NCBI GenBank assembly: GCA_031282465.1
Contig: JAITDR010000110.1
Coordinates: 1 to 17,631, forward strand
Source of the DNA: Desulfovibrio sp.
GTDB lineage: Bacteria; Desulfobacterota; Desulfovibrionia; Desulfovibrionales; Desulfovibrionaceae
Length of the DNA stretch: 17,631 nucleotides
Direction of reading: 5' to 3'
A program made the translations under genes and the position numbers. A model generated the notes under the pieces. That model was given only the letters and a program-made list of their open reading frames with translations. It made no database searches and was not told the origin of the DNA. Shown here one piece after another: positions 7,202 through 14,446 of the stretch (the stretch's first letter is position 1; every line of letters begins with the position of its first letter).

Positions 7202-8569
7202 ATGGCTGTAGCTGCGAAGAACACAACCGGCTTTCCCGATGCGGATGAACCGGTGCTCGGCCCGTTGCGGACAGAGAACGGTTTTCCGACACTTTTTGCG
7301 TTTCGCCGGGCGGACAGGGACGAACTCGCCTGCCTGTACGACGACATTTTCGAGCGGATTGAGACAAAAAATCCTCATTTACGTATTTTTGAAGACCGCC
7401 TTCCCGGCAGGGAGGAAACGCGGGCGCGTCTTGACGCCCTGCTCGCCTGCCGGCCCGACCCGGCGCGCCGTCCGCCGCTGTTCGGCGTGCCTTTCGGCAT
7501 CAAAGGGGTTTTCCGTGCGGACGGGTGGGACATACGATGCGGCTCCCTGCTCCCGGCCGACCTGTTCCGCGGCCGGGAGGCCGCCGCGCCCGCTGCCTTG
7601 CGCAATGCGGGCGCCTTGCCGCTGGGCATCACGGCGACAACGGAATTTGCGTCCTCCGAGCCTGCCGCCACCTGCAACCCTCTTAATCCCGCGCACACGC
7701 CGGGCGGATCAAGCAGCGGATCGGCGGCGGGGGTGGCGGCGGGCTTTTTTCCGCTGGCCACGGGAACGCAGACTATCGGCTCAATCATACGGCCGGCCTC
7801 CTATTGCGGAATTACCGGCTTCAAGGCGAGCAGCGGCCGTGTGCCGACGGAAGGTCTGGTGTATTTTTCCCGCACGTTCGACCACGCAGGGTTCTTGTGC
7901 GCGACGCCCCACGAAATAGAGGAGGTCATGCGCGTGATACTGCCGATCCGGCAAGCTGCGCAAATACCGCGTCGCATACACCTGGGCGTGCCCGTCGGTC
8001 CCTATCTGGATCAGGCGGAGGCGGACAATGTCGCCCGGATGCGGGAGGAACTCGCGCGCGCAGGCGGGCCTTTTGTCGTGACGGACACGCCCTGTCTGGA
8101 CGACATTGCGGCCGTCAATGCCTGCCACCGGGAGGCTGTAGCGGCTGAACTGGCTGAGGAACATAACGCGTACTTCGACCGTTTCGAACCCCTGTACCGT
8201 CCGGGCACGGCCCGGCAGATCCGACAGGGGCGGGCTGCGGGCGCGGCAGCGGCCGCAGCCGGTGCGCGTTCCCGGCTTGCGCTGCGTGCCGCCCTGCACG
8301 AGGTGATGCGCAGGCACAGGCTGCATGCCCTGATTTGCCCGTCGTCGGTCGGCGAGGCGGACAAGGGACTGTTGTCCACGGGAGACCCCGTAATGAACCT
8401 GCCCTGGACCCACGCCGGGCTGCCGGTGCTCGGCCTGCCCTTGGGAACGGGCGCTTCCGGCCTGCCCCTGGGCCGGCAACTGGTCGGCGCGTTCGGCGCG
8501 GATGAGGCGCTGCTCGCCATAGGCAAAAAACTCTACGAAACTGTGGGAAACAGAAGGAGAGAACAATGA
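7202..8569 (+). CDS. Amidase-signature family hydrolase
   Basis: A protein of 455 residues (from ATG 7202) that hydrolyses an amide bond with a Ser-cisSer-Lys triad. The triad is visible as K101 (FGIKGVF), S170 in PGGSSSGSAAG and S194 in TIGSIIRPAS. The 69- and 24-residue spacings match those known in malonamidase E2. No signal peptide, so it acts in the cytoplasm. GGAGG at 7192-7196 favours ATG 7202 (5-bp gap) over ATG 7199 (2-bp gap). It is the first gene of the operon after a sigma54-type promoter, and its stop overlaps the livK start (ATGA). The context suggests it cleaves whatever the ABC importer brings in, releasing ammonia or splitting an amide-linked compound. It is not GatA: there are no gatB/gatC genes nearby and it sits in a transport operon. 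The exact substrate is unknown. Confidence 0.88.
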   Translation: MAVAAKNTTGFPDADEPVLGPLRTENGFPTLFAFRRADRDELACLYDDIFERIETKNPHLRIFEDRLPGREETRARLDALLACRPDPARRPPLFGVPFGIKGVFRADGWDIRCGSLLPADLFRGREAAAPAALRNAGALPLGITATTEFASSEPAATCNPLNPAHTPGGSSSGSAAGVAAGFFPLATGTQTIGSIIRPASYCGITGFKASSGRVPTEGLVYFSRTFDHAGFLCATPHEIEEVMRVILPIRQAAQIPRRIHLGVPVGPYLDQAEADNVARMREELARAGGPFVVTDTPCLDDIAAVNACHREAVAAELAEEHNAYFDRFEPLYRPGTARQIRQGRAAGAAAAAAGARSRLALRAALHEVMRRHRLHALICPSSVGEADKGLLSTGDPVMNLPWTHAGLPVLGLPLGTGASGLPLGRQLVGAFGADEALLAIGKKLYETVGNRRREQ

Positions 8570-9750
8570 CCGTACACCCCGTATTGCGCGGCCTTGTACC
8601 GGCCCTGGCCTTGATTATCCTTGTAGCCGCCGCTCCGGACGACGCCCGGGCGGCCGCGAAAAAGCAAAGCGTCAAGGTCGGTTTTATCGGACCCCTGACC
8701 GGCGGCGTCAGCGCCAACGGTCTGGGCGGACGCAACTCCGCCGAACTTGCGGTCCTGGAACGCAACGAAGACCCGGGCGCAAAATTTCTTTACGAATACG
8801 TCGCGCTGGATGACGAGTGCAAACCGAACATCGGCGTGCAGGTCGCGACAAAGATGGCCGCCGACCGTAAAATTCTCGGCGCGGTGACCCATTATTGTTC
8901 CGCTGTGGCCCTCGGCACGGTGGATATCTATCACCGCTTCGGCATGCCGGTCATTGTCTGGGGCGCGGTGCAGCCGGATATTACTTACGGCAACAATTAC
9001 CCGGAAATCCTGCGCATCTGCGGCACAATGATCAACCAGAACGAAGAAGCCGCCAAGTTCATGCGTTCCCAGGGGTATAAGAAATTCGCCATCCTGCACG
9101 ACACCACCGACTACGGCAAGTCACACAAGGACTATTTCAGCAAATACCTTACCGAAAACGGCGGCGAGATTCTCGGCGTGTTCGGCGTGACTTCGGAGCA
9201 GCAGGATTTCACGGCCGAACTGACACGGATCAAAGCGCTGAACCCGGAAGTCATCTATTTCGGCGGCCTGACCCCGCTCGGCGTCCGGATACGCTCCCAG
9301 ATGGACAAACTCGGCATCAACGCCCAGTTCGAAGGCGTTTCCGGAATCAAGTCCGACTCCTTTATAGAAGGCCTCGGCAAAGAAGCGGCCGAAGGGTGCC
9401 TGAGTTTCATCGAAGGCACCCCGGTGGAAAAACTGCCCGGCGGGCAGGCGTTTTTGAAAAGCTATGCGGCGCACAACTTCGCCCAAGGGCCCGAGGCATA
9501 CGGTCCCTTTGCCTACGCGGCTATGACCCAACTTCTGGACAGCATTGAAAAAGTCGGCCCTGACAGAAAAAAAGTGACCGCTGCCCTGAACGGCATCAAG
9601 GACGGCAACACCCTGGTCGGCAAGGTGGTCTACGACGACCACGGCCAGAACACCGTCCCGATCATCACCAAGTATGTGGTGCAGGACGGCGCGTGGACGA
9701 TCTGGGAAGACAGCGAGTACGCCTCCGGGAAACGCTCGCTCAAGAAATAG
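8566..9750 (+). CDS. livK: LivK-type periplasmic substrate-binding protein
   Basis: A 394-residue secreted binding protein of the hydrophobic amino acid/amide (HAAT) ABC family. Residues 10-23 form the hydrophobic core of a Sec signal peptide, with likely cleavage after ARA (residue 29) or two residues later. The mature start VKVGFIGPLTGGVSANG is the classic type I periplasmic-binding-fold opening. It captures the substrate in the periplasm and delivers it to LivHM. AAGGAGA at 8554-8560 gives a strong ribosome site, and the start overlaps the amidase stop by 4 bp. Members of this family bind branched-chain amino acids, but also amides and urea (AmiC, FmdD, UrtA). The adjacent amidase makes an amide-type ligand plausible; the ligand is not evident from sequence. 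Four cysteines remain in the mature protein. Confidence 0.87.
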   Translation: MTVHPVLRGLVPALALIILVAAAPDDARAAAKKQSVKVGFIGPLTGGVSANGLGGRNSAELAVLERNEDPGAKFLYEYVALDDECKPNIGVQVATKMAADRKILGAVTHYCSAVALGTVDIYHRFGMPVIVWGAVQPDITYGNNYPEILRICGTMINQNEEAAKFMRSQGYKKFAILHDTTDYGKSHKDYFSKYLTENGGEILGVFGVTSEQQDFTAELTRIKALNPEVIYFGGLTPLGVRIRSQMDKLGINAQFEGVSGIKSDSFIEGLGKEAAEGCLSFIEGTPVEKLPGGQAFLKSYAAHNFAQGPEAYGPFAYAAMTQLLDSIEKVGPDRKKVTAALNGIKDGNTLVGKVVYDDHGQNTVPIITKYVVQDGAWTIWEDSEYASGKRSLKK

Positions 9751-9752
9751 TC

Positions 9753-9778
9753 GGGCAACCTCCGGCCGGCGTTCGCCC
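9753..9778 (+). other. Imperfect hairpin just after livK
   Basis: GGGCAAC (9753-9759) can pair with GTTcGCCC (9771-9778) with one bulged C, 2 bp after the livK stop. No T-run follows. Together with the tandem repeat downstream it may shield the livK mRNA 3' end from exonucleases. Confidence 0.4.
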
Positions 9779-9805
9779 AAGAAGAGCGCGGATTGACGTC
9801 GAAAA

Positions 9806-9869
9806 CGGGGCAGGCTCTGCACAAGGGCCTGCCTTAACGGGGCAAGCTCTGCACAGGGGCCTGCCTTGA
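9806..9869 (+). repeat. Tandem 32-bp direct repeat with hairpin between livK and livH
   Basis: Two adjacent 32-bp copies (9806-9837 and 9838-9869) differ at three positions. Each begins CGGGGCA and ends GGGCCTGCCTT plus two bases. In the first copy GGCAGGC (9809-9815) and GCCTGCC (9827-9833) form a perfect 7-bp stem with an 11-nt loop; in the second copy one pair is lost (A opposite C). The array fills most of the gap between the binding-protein and permease genes and ends 20 bp before livH. Confidence 0.75.
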
Positions 9870-9889
9870 GGCAAGGCAAGAGGCAGCCT

Positions 9890-10807
9890 ATGGAACTTTT
9901 TCTGCAATTCTGCATCAACGGGTTGATGCTCGGCATGATGTACGCCTTGGTGGCCGTCGGCTTCACGCTCTTTTTCGGGGTGCTGGACGTCATCGTGTTT
10001 TCGCACGGGGACACGGTTATGCTGGCTTCGTTTACCGGCCTCGGCATATACTGGTGGCTGGAGTTTTTTCATCCCGGACTCGGCACCGGCTGGGTCGTCT
10101 TCTGGGTTCTTGCGGCGGCGGTCGCCGTGGTGGCCGTACTCGGCATGCTGACAGCGCGGTTCATCATTATGCCCCTGCGCGGGGCACCCGCGCTCAACAC
10201 CCTGCTGGCAACCATGATGTTCGGCACGGCGTTGCGCGAAGCGGTCCGGCTCTTTTTCCCCGACGGTTCCAATCCCAAGCCTTTTCCACATCTGCTGCCG
10301 GACTGGTCGGCGCAATTCGGAACGCTGAACCTGCGCTTCGACAACCTTGTCCTCTTTCTGGCCGGAGTGCTGATCATCGTACTCGTGCATCTGCTCATCA
10401 CCCGCACCAAGCTGGGCATGGCCATACGGGCCTCTGCCCAGGACGCGGAAGCGGCGCAGCTCATGGGCGTCAATTTCCGACTGATCGTACTCGTCACCTT
10501 TGCCCTGGGCTCATCGGTGGCAGCCTTCGCCGGGGTGATGAACGGCCTGTACTACAATGAAATCAACTTCAACCTGGGGCTGCTGCTCGGCGCCATAGGT
10601 TTCAGCGCGGCGGTGATAGGCGGTCTGGGCAATATCTACGGCGCGATATGCGGCGGCTTTATCTTCGCCTTTCTGCAGACCGTGGGTGTGGTGGCCATGC
10701 CTTTTGCGAGCGCGTACAAGGACGTGTTCGCTTTCGGCGTGGTGATTGTAATGATGGCCCTGCGTCCCACGGGTCTCATCGCGGAACAAAGCAGCGGGAG
10801 GGTTTAG
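9890..10807 (+). CDS. livH: LivH-type inner-membrane permease
   Basis: A 305-residue permease of the HAAT ABC family, with about eight membrane segments. The opening FCINGLMLGMMYALVAVGFTLFFGVLDVI and the later TKLGMAIRASAQDAEAAQLMGVN loop, which contacts the ATPases, are characteristic. The C-terminal GAIGFSAAVIGGLGNIYGAICGG is also typical. The frame is open upstream to a TTG at 9866 inside the repeat, but ATG 9890 has AAGAGG (9879-9883 region) at correct spacing and matches LivH starts. It pairs with LivM to form the channel. It lies 139 bp after livK and 3 bp before livM. Confidence 0.88.
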   Translation: MELFLQFCINGLMLGMMYALVAVGFTLFFGVLDVIVFSHGDTVMLASFTGLGIYWWLEFFHPGLGTGWVVFWVLAAAVAVVAVLGMLTARFIIMPLRGAPALNTLLATMMFGTALREAVRLFFPDGSNPKPFPHLLPDWSAQFGTLNLRFDNLVLFLAGVLIIVLVHLLITRTKLGMAIRASAQDAEAAQLMGVNFRLIVLVTFALGSSVAAFAGVMNGLYYNEINFNLGLLLGAIGFSAAVIGGLGNIYGAICGGFIFAFLQTVGVVAMPFASAYKDVFAFGVVIVMMALRPTGLIAEQSSGRV

Positions 10808-10810
10808 ACC

Positions 10811-11971
10811 GTGCGACGCCGCAGCCGAGATCTCGTCCTGCCCCGCCCCGCGGGCTGCATCCTGCTCGCTTTCTGCCTGCTGGGCTGGAGCGTCCTTTTT
10901 CTGAAAGCTGAGGAACAGAGCCATATTCTGGTCTACATGATTTCCGGCGGTATGCTGATCCTCGTCGCCGCGCTGTCGGATCTGCATACGGGCATCTCCG
11001 CAACCATACGAGACAACGAACGGACCTGGGATGTCTGCCTGATTCTGGTCTTGCTCGCCCTGCTCCTGATTTTCTGCGACGATCATTATACCCTGTTCCT
11101 GCTCGGGACAATCATGATTTACGCGGTGACGGTCTTGGGGTTGAACGTGCAGCTCGGCTGCGCTGGGGTCATCAACTTCAGCGCGGCCTCCTTTTTCGGC
11201 ATAGGCGGGTACACGGCGGCGCTGCTGTCCGGCTCGGGCCTGCCGCCCCTGCTTGCCCTGCCGCTCGGAGGCGCGGCCGCCGCCTTGACCGGTTGTGTGC
11301 TCCTGTTGCCGGTGCTGCGCACTTCCGGGCATTATGCCGCTCTGGTGACCATGGCCTTTGCCCTGCTGTTCAGAGTGTTTCTCGAAGTCAGCGAATGGTT
11401 CGGCGGCCCTCAGGGCCTGTCCGTGCCGCCGTTGAGCCTGTTCGGGACGGATTTCAGCAAGGACGCGCAGTTTGAAAATCTCGACGTGTCCTTTTACGTC
11501 AAGTATGACTTGATCTGCCTTACCCTGCTGTGTCTTGTATTTTCCTTTGTGCGCCGGCTGGAGCGCTCATGGATCGGCCTTGCCATGGATGCCGTGCGTT
11601 CGGACGAAACGGCATCCGCCTGCTTCGGCATAAACATCGCGCGCTGGAAAATCGTCGCCTTCACTACCGGCAACCTTCTGGCGGGCATCGCGGGCGCTCT
11701 GTATGCCATGATGCTCGGCTACATCAGCCCGGCAAATTTCGCCTTTGCCGATTCTCTGCTTTTCCTCTCCATCCTGCTGCTCGGCGGGTTGGGCAACAGT
11801 TGGGGCGTCATACCGGCAACAATCTTCGTCGTGGTTGTGCCGGAGAAATTCCAGGTCATACAGGAATACCGCTATCTCATTTATTCGGCACTGGTCTTGT
11901 TCATGATTGTGTTCCGTCCCGCCGGGCTGTTGCCGCGCACCCCCCGGCACTACTTCGGGAGGCCGACGTGA
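10811..11971 (+). CDS. livM: LivM-type inner-membrane permease
   Basis: The second permease subunit, 386 residues. It starts at GTG 10811 with GGGAGGG (10796-10802) eight bases before, 3 bp after livH. The N-terminus is basic (MRRRSRD) and followed by extra membrane segments, as in LivM proteins longer than LivH. The core contains LGLNVQLGCAGVINFSAASFFGIGGYTAALL, the conserved loop GLAMDAVRSDETASACFGINIARWK for ATPase contact, and LLFLSILLLGGLGNSWG near the end. About ten membrane segments are expected. Its stop overlaps the livG GTG (GTGA, 11968-11971), so translation is coupled. Confidence 0.87.
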   Translation: MRRRSRDLVLPRPAGCILLAFCLLGWSVLFLKAEEQSHILVYMISGGMLILVAALSDLHTGISATIRDNERTWDVCLILVLLALLLIFCDDHYTLFLLGTIMIYAVTVLGLNVQLGCAGVINFSAASFFGIGGYTAALLSGSGLPPLLALPLGGAAAALTGCVLLLPVLRTSGHYAALVTMAFALLFRVFLEVSEWFGGPQGLSVPPLSLFGTDFSKDAQFENLDVSFYVKYDLICLTLLCLVFSFVRRLERSWIGLAMDAVRSDETASACFGINIARWKIVAFTTGNLLAGIAGALYAMMLGYISPANFAFADSLLFLSILLLGGLGNSWGVIPATIFVVVVPEKFQVIQEYRYLIYSALVLFMIVFRPAGLLPRTPRHYFGRPT

Positions 11972-12744
11972 CGCCTCTGCTTTCCTGCTCCTCCCTGACC
12001 ATGCGTTTCGGGGGACTGACCGCCCTGGACAGTCTGGATCTGGAGGTCGGCGAGGGCGAAATACTCGGTCTGGTCGGCCCCAACGGATCGGGCAAAACCA
12101 CATTCTTCAACGTCGTGACGGGCATATACCGACCCGACGGAGGCAAGGTCGTCTTCGCCGGGGAAGACGTGACCGGCATGTCCGCCCAAGATATCTGCCG
12201 CAGAGGGATAGCGCGCACCTTCCAGCGTTCGCGCCTCTGCCTGGACCTCACGGTTCTGGACAACATCATGATCGGCAACCACAAAAACCTCGATACGGGC
12301 TTTGTACACAATGTGCTGCGGCGCAATGCCTTCCGGGCCGACTACGAAGCCGGTCTGGAGCGCGCCCGCACCCTGTTGCGCGCCCTGAATCCTCTGCTCG
12401 CCGGCCGCGTTCACCGACCCGTGAGCGAATTGAACATGATAGACCGCCGCCGGGTAGAGGTATGCCGCGCCCTGATCGGCAATCCCCGGCTGCTTTTCCT
12501 GGATGAGCCGTCGGCCGGCATGACGCACGAGGAAACACGCCGGCTCATGGATGAAGTGCTCCACATGGATATGGGCGGGCAACCGCTGACTATGGTACTC
12601 ATCGAGCATGAAATGGAGGTCATCAGGCGGGTCAGCACCCGTTGCGCGGTCCTGAATTTCGGGCGCAAGTTGTGCGAAGGGGATTACGAAAGCGTGACCG
12701 CCGATCCGCAGGTGCGGGAAGCCTATCTGGGCGCGGAGTTGTGA
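11968..12744 (+). CDS. livG: LivG-type ABC transporter ATPase
   Basis: A 258-residue cytoplasmic ATPase that powers the LivHM channel. It shows Walker A GPNGSGKTT (37-45), Q-loop Q86 (RTFQ), Walker B LLFLDEPSAGM (D179, E180) and H-loop H214. The ABC signature is degenerate: VSELNMIDRRRVEV (about 152-165) replaces LSGGQ, a variation I recall in some LivG relatives. The start is taken as GTG 11968 because it overlaps the livM stop and GGGAGG (11957-11962) lies five bases before it; the frame is open far upstream, but that part overlaps livM in another frame and is not coding. It partners with LivF as a heterodimer. Confidence 0.87.
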   Translation: MTPLLSCSSLTMRFGGLTALDSLDLEVGEGEILGLVGPNGSGKTTFFNVVTGIYRPDGGKVVFAGEDVTGMSAQDICRRGIARTFQRSRLCLDLTVLDNIMIGNHKNLDTGFVHNVLRRNAFRADYEAGLERARTLLRALNPLLAGRVHRPVSELNMIDRRRVEVCRALIGNPRLLFLDEPSAGMTHEETRRLMDEVLHMDMGGQPLTMVLIEHEMEVIRRVSTRCAVLNFGRKLCEGDYESVTADPQVREAYLGAEL

Positions 12745-12776
12745 CTCGATTTTCAAGGAAACAGACCGGAGAAAGC

Positions 12777-13487
12777 ATGTTCCAGCCCTTGCGTATAGAA
12801 CACCTCAGCGTTGCTTACGGCAATGCCCGCGTGCTCCATGACGTGAGCATGGAGATTCCGCCGCGGCGCATCACCTGCCTGCTCGGCGCCAACGGTGCGG
12901 GCAAAACCACGCTTATCCGGGCCATCGTCGGGCTTACTCCGCCGCGCGAGGGGAGCATCGCCTTCGACGGCCTTGAGATATCAGGGCTCCCTCCGCACAG
13001 GACGGCAGCGCTGGGCATAGCCTGCATACCCGAAGGGCGACGGATTTTCCCCAAAATGAGCGTGCAGGAAAACCTGCTCATGGGCGCGTACTTGGAACGC
13101 TCGAAGAGCAAGGTGCGCGCCTCGCTGGAAAAGGTTTACGACCTCTTTCCCCGACTTGCGGAACGCCGGGAGCAAGCCGCAGGAACCATGTCCGGCGGGG
13201 AACAGGCCATGGTGTCCATCGGCCGCGGGCTTATGCACGAACCGCGCCTGATGATTGTGGACGAACCGTCGCTTGGACTCTCGCCCGCCCTGGTCAACGA
13301 TAATTTCCGCATCATCCGGGCCGTACGTGAAGCAGGCACGGCCGTCTTCCTGGTGGAACAGAACGTGCGGCAGACACTGGCCGTTGCGTCCTACGGCTAT
13401 GTGCTTGCCCAAGGCAAAGTCACCGCATGCGGTACGGCCCAAGAACTGAAAAACGACCCGCAGGTGCAGAAAGCCTATTTCGGGTAG
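12777..13487 (+). CDS. livF: LivF-type ABC transporter ATPase
   Basis: The second ATPase of the importer, 236 residues. It carries Walker A GANGAGKTT (37-45), the typical LivF stretch IACIPEGRRIFPKMSVQENL (81-100), signature MSGGEQ (138-143), Walker B LMIVDEPSLGLSP (158-170) and the VEQNV switch (193-197). GGAG (12768-12771) lies five bases before ATG 12777; 32 bp separate it from livG. It closes the operon and converges with the oligopeptide-type ATPase gene, with 21 bp between the stops and no clear terminator there. Confidence 0.9.
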   Translation: MFQPLRIEHLSVAYGNARVLHDVSMEIPPRRITCLLGANGAGKTTLIRAIVGLTPPREGSIAFDGLEISGLPPHRTAALGIACIPEGRRIFPKMSVQENLLMGAYLERSKSKVRASLEKVYDLFPRLAERREQAAGTMSGGEQAMVSIGRGLMHEPRLMIVDEPSLGLSPALVNDNFRIIRAVREAGTAVFLVEQNVRQTLAVASYGYVLAQGKVTACGTAQELKNDPQVQKAYFG

Positions 13488-13508
13488 ACACCGGAGCGGA
13501 TCCCTGTT

Positions 13509-14324
13509 TCACGTCGACGCGTCCAGAAGCAGACGGGTATAGCCCTGAGCGGGATGAAAAAACACCTGATCCGCGTCGCCTTCTTCCACCAGTTTGCCGT
13601 TGCGCATGACGGCGATGCGGTCGCTCATGTGCCGGACGACGGCAAGATCGTGCGAGATGAACAGGTAGGACACGCCGAATTCATCCTGCAGATCCAGCAG
13701 CAGATTCAACACCTGGGACTGCACAGAGGCGTCGAGCGAAGACGTCGGCTCGTCGCAGACGACGAAGGCCGGCTCGGTAATCAGGGCGCGGGCGACGGCG
13801 ATGCGCTGGCGCTGTCCGCCGGAAAACTCGTTCGGCCTGCGCGCGGCGGCGTCCGCTTCCAGACCTACCTTGCGCAACATCACCCGCACCCGTTCGCGGA
13901 TTTCATCCCCGGCGAGCTTTCGCTCCCCCTGCCCACATCTGCGGGAGCAGAGCAGCGGTTCGGCGATGCTTTCGCCAATACTCATGCGCGGGTCCAGGGA
14001 GGCATAAGGGTCCTGGAAAATCATCTGGACGACCCCGGCCAGACTTCTTCGGAAGGCCCGGTAATCCTTGTGCGCTTTTTTATCCCACAACGGCAATCCC
14101 TTGATGAACACATCGCCGCCGGACGGTTCAAGAAGTCCGGCCGCCATGCGTCCCAAAGTGGACTTACCGCAGCCGGATTCGCCCACAAGCCCCAGAGTTT
14201 CGCCCGGCGCGATGCTCAGGGACACTCCGCGCACCGCCGGGAGACTTTGCGCGCCCGCGAGGAGGGAAGGAGCGCGGTCGAAGGATTTGCTCAGCTTGCG
14301 CAATTCAACGAGAGCTTTTATCAT
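13509..14324 (-). CDS. Oligopeptide/dipeptide-type ABC ATPase (DppF/OppF-like), orphan
   Basis: From ATG 14324 this is a 271-residue ATPase with Walker A GESGCGKST (48-56), the Dpp/Opp-typical MIFQDPYASLDPRM (101-114), signature FSGGQRQRIAVARAL (167-181), Walker B FVVCDEPTSSLDASVQ (187-202) and H-loop H225. The C-terminal VFFHPAQGYTRLLLDA is the start of the oligopeptide ATPase tail. It would energise uptake of peptides, nickel or glutathione-like substrates. Longer starts exist at ATG 14363 and TTG 14423; I prefer 14324 because family members open with MxxxLVELRxLxKxF, though no strong ribosome site marks any of them. No DppB, DppC, DppD or binding protein is next to it in the window, so its partners must be elsewhere. 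Confidence 0.82.
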   Translation of the reverse strand: MIKALVELRKLSKSFDRAPSLLAGAQSLPAVRGVSLSIAPGETLGLVGESGCGKSTLGRMAAGLLEPSGGDVFIKGLPLWDKKAHKDYRAFRRSLAGVVQMIFQDPYASLDPRMSIGESIAEPLLCSRRCGQGERKLAGDEIRERVRVMLRKVGLEADAAARRPNEFSGGQRQRIAVARALITEPAFVVCDEPTSSLDASVQSQVLNLLLDLQDEFGVSYLFISHDLAVVRHMSDRIAVMRNGKLVEEGDADQVFFHPAQGYTRLLLDAST

Positions 14325-14446
14325 AGACGCGGGCGCATTGCCGCAAGGCTCGTTGTTGCCCATGTCACCGTCACCCGCGTTGTTGCCCTGCGTTCGCGGC
14401 GCACCGAACCTTCCCGCCCGCAACGGGACGCCTTACGGGAGTCAGC

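Noticed and set aside
9806..9869. CRISPR-like array
   Set aside because: The two units are directly adjacent with no spacers, and no cas genes are near.
9121..10047. 308-codon minus-strand frame across livK end, the repeats and livH start
   Set aside because: It crosses two real genes and the repeat array, has no domain pattern and no ribosome site.
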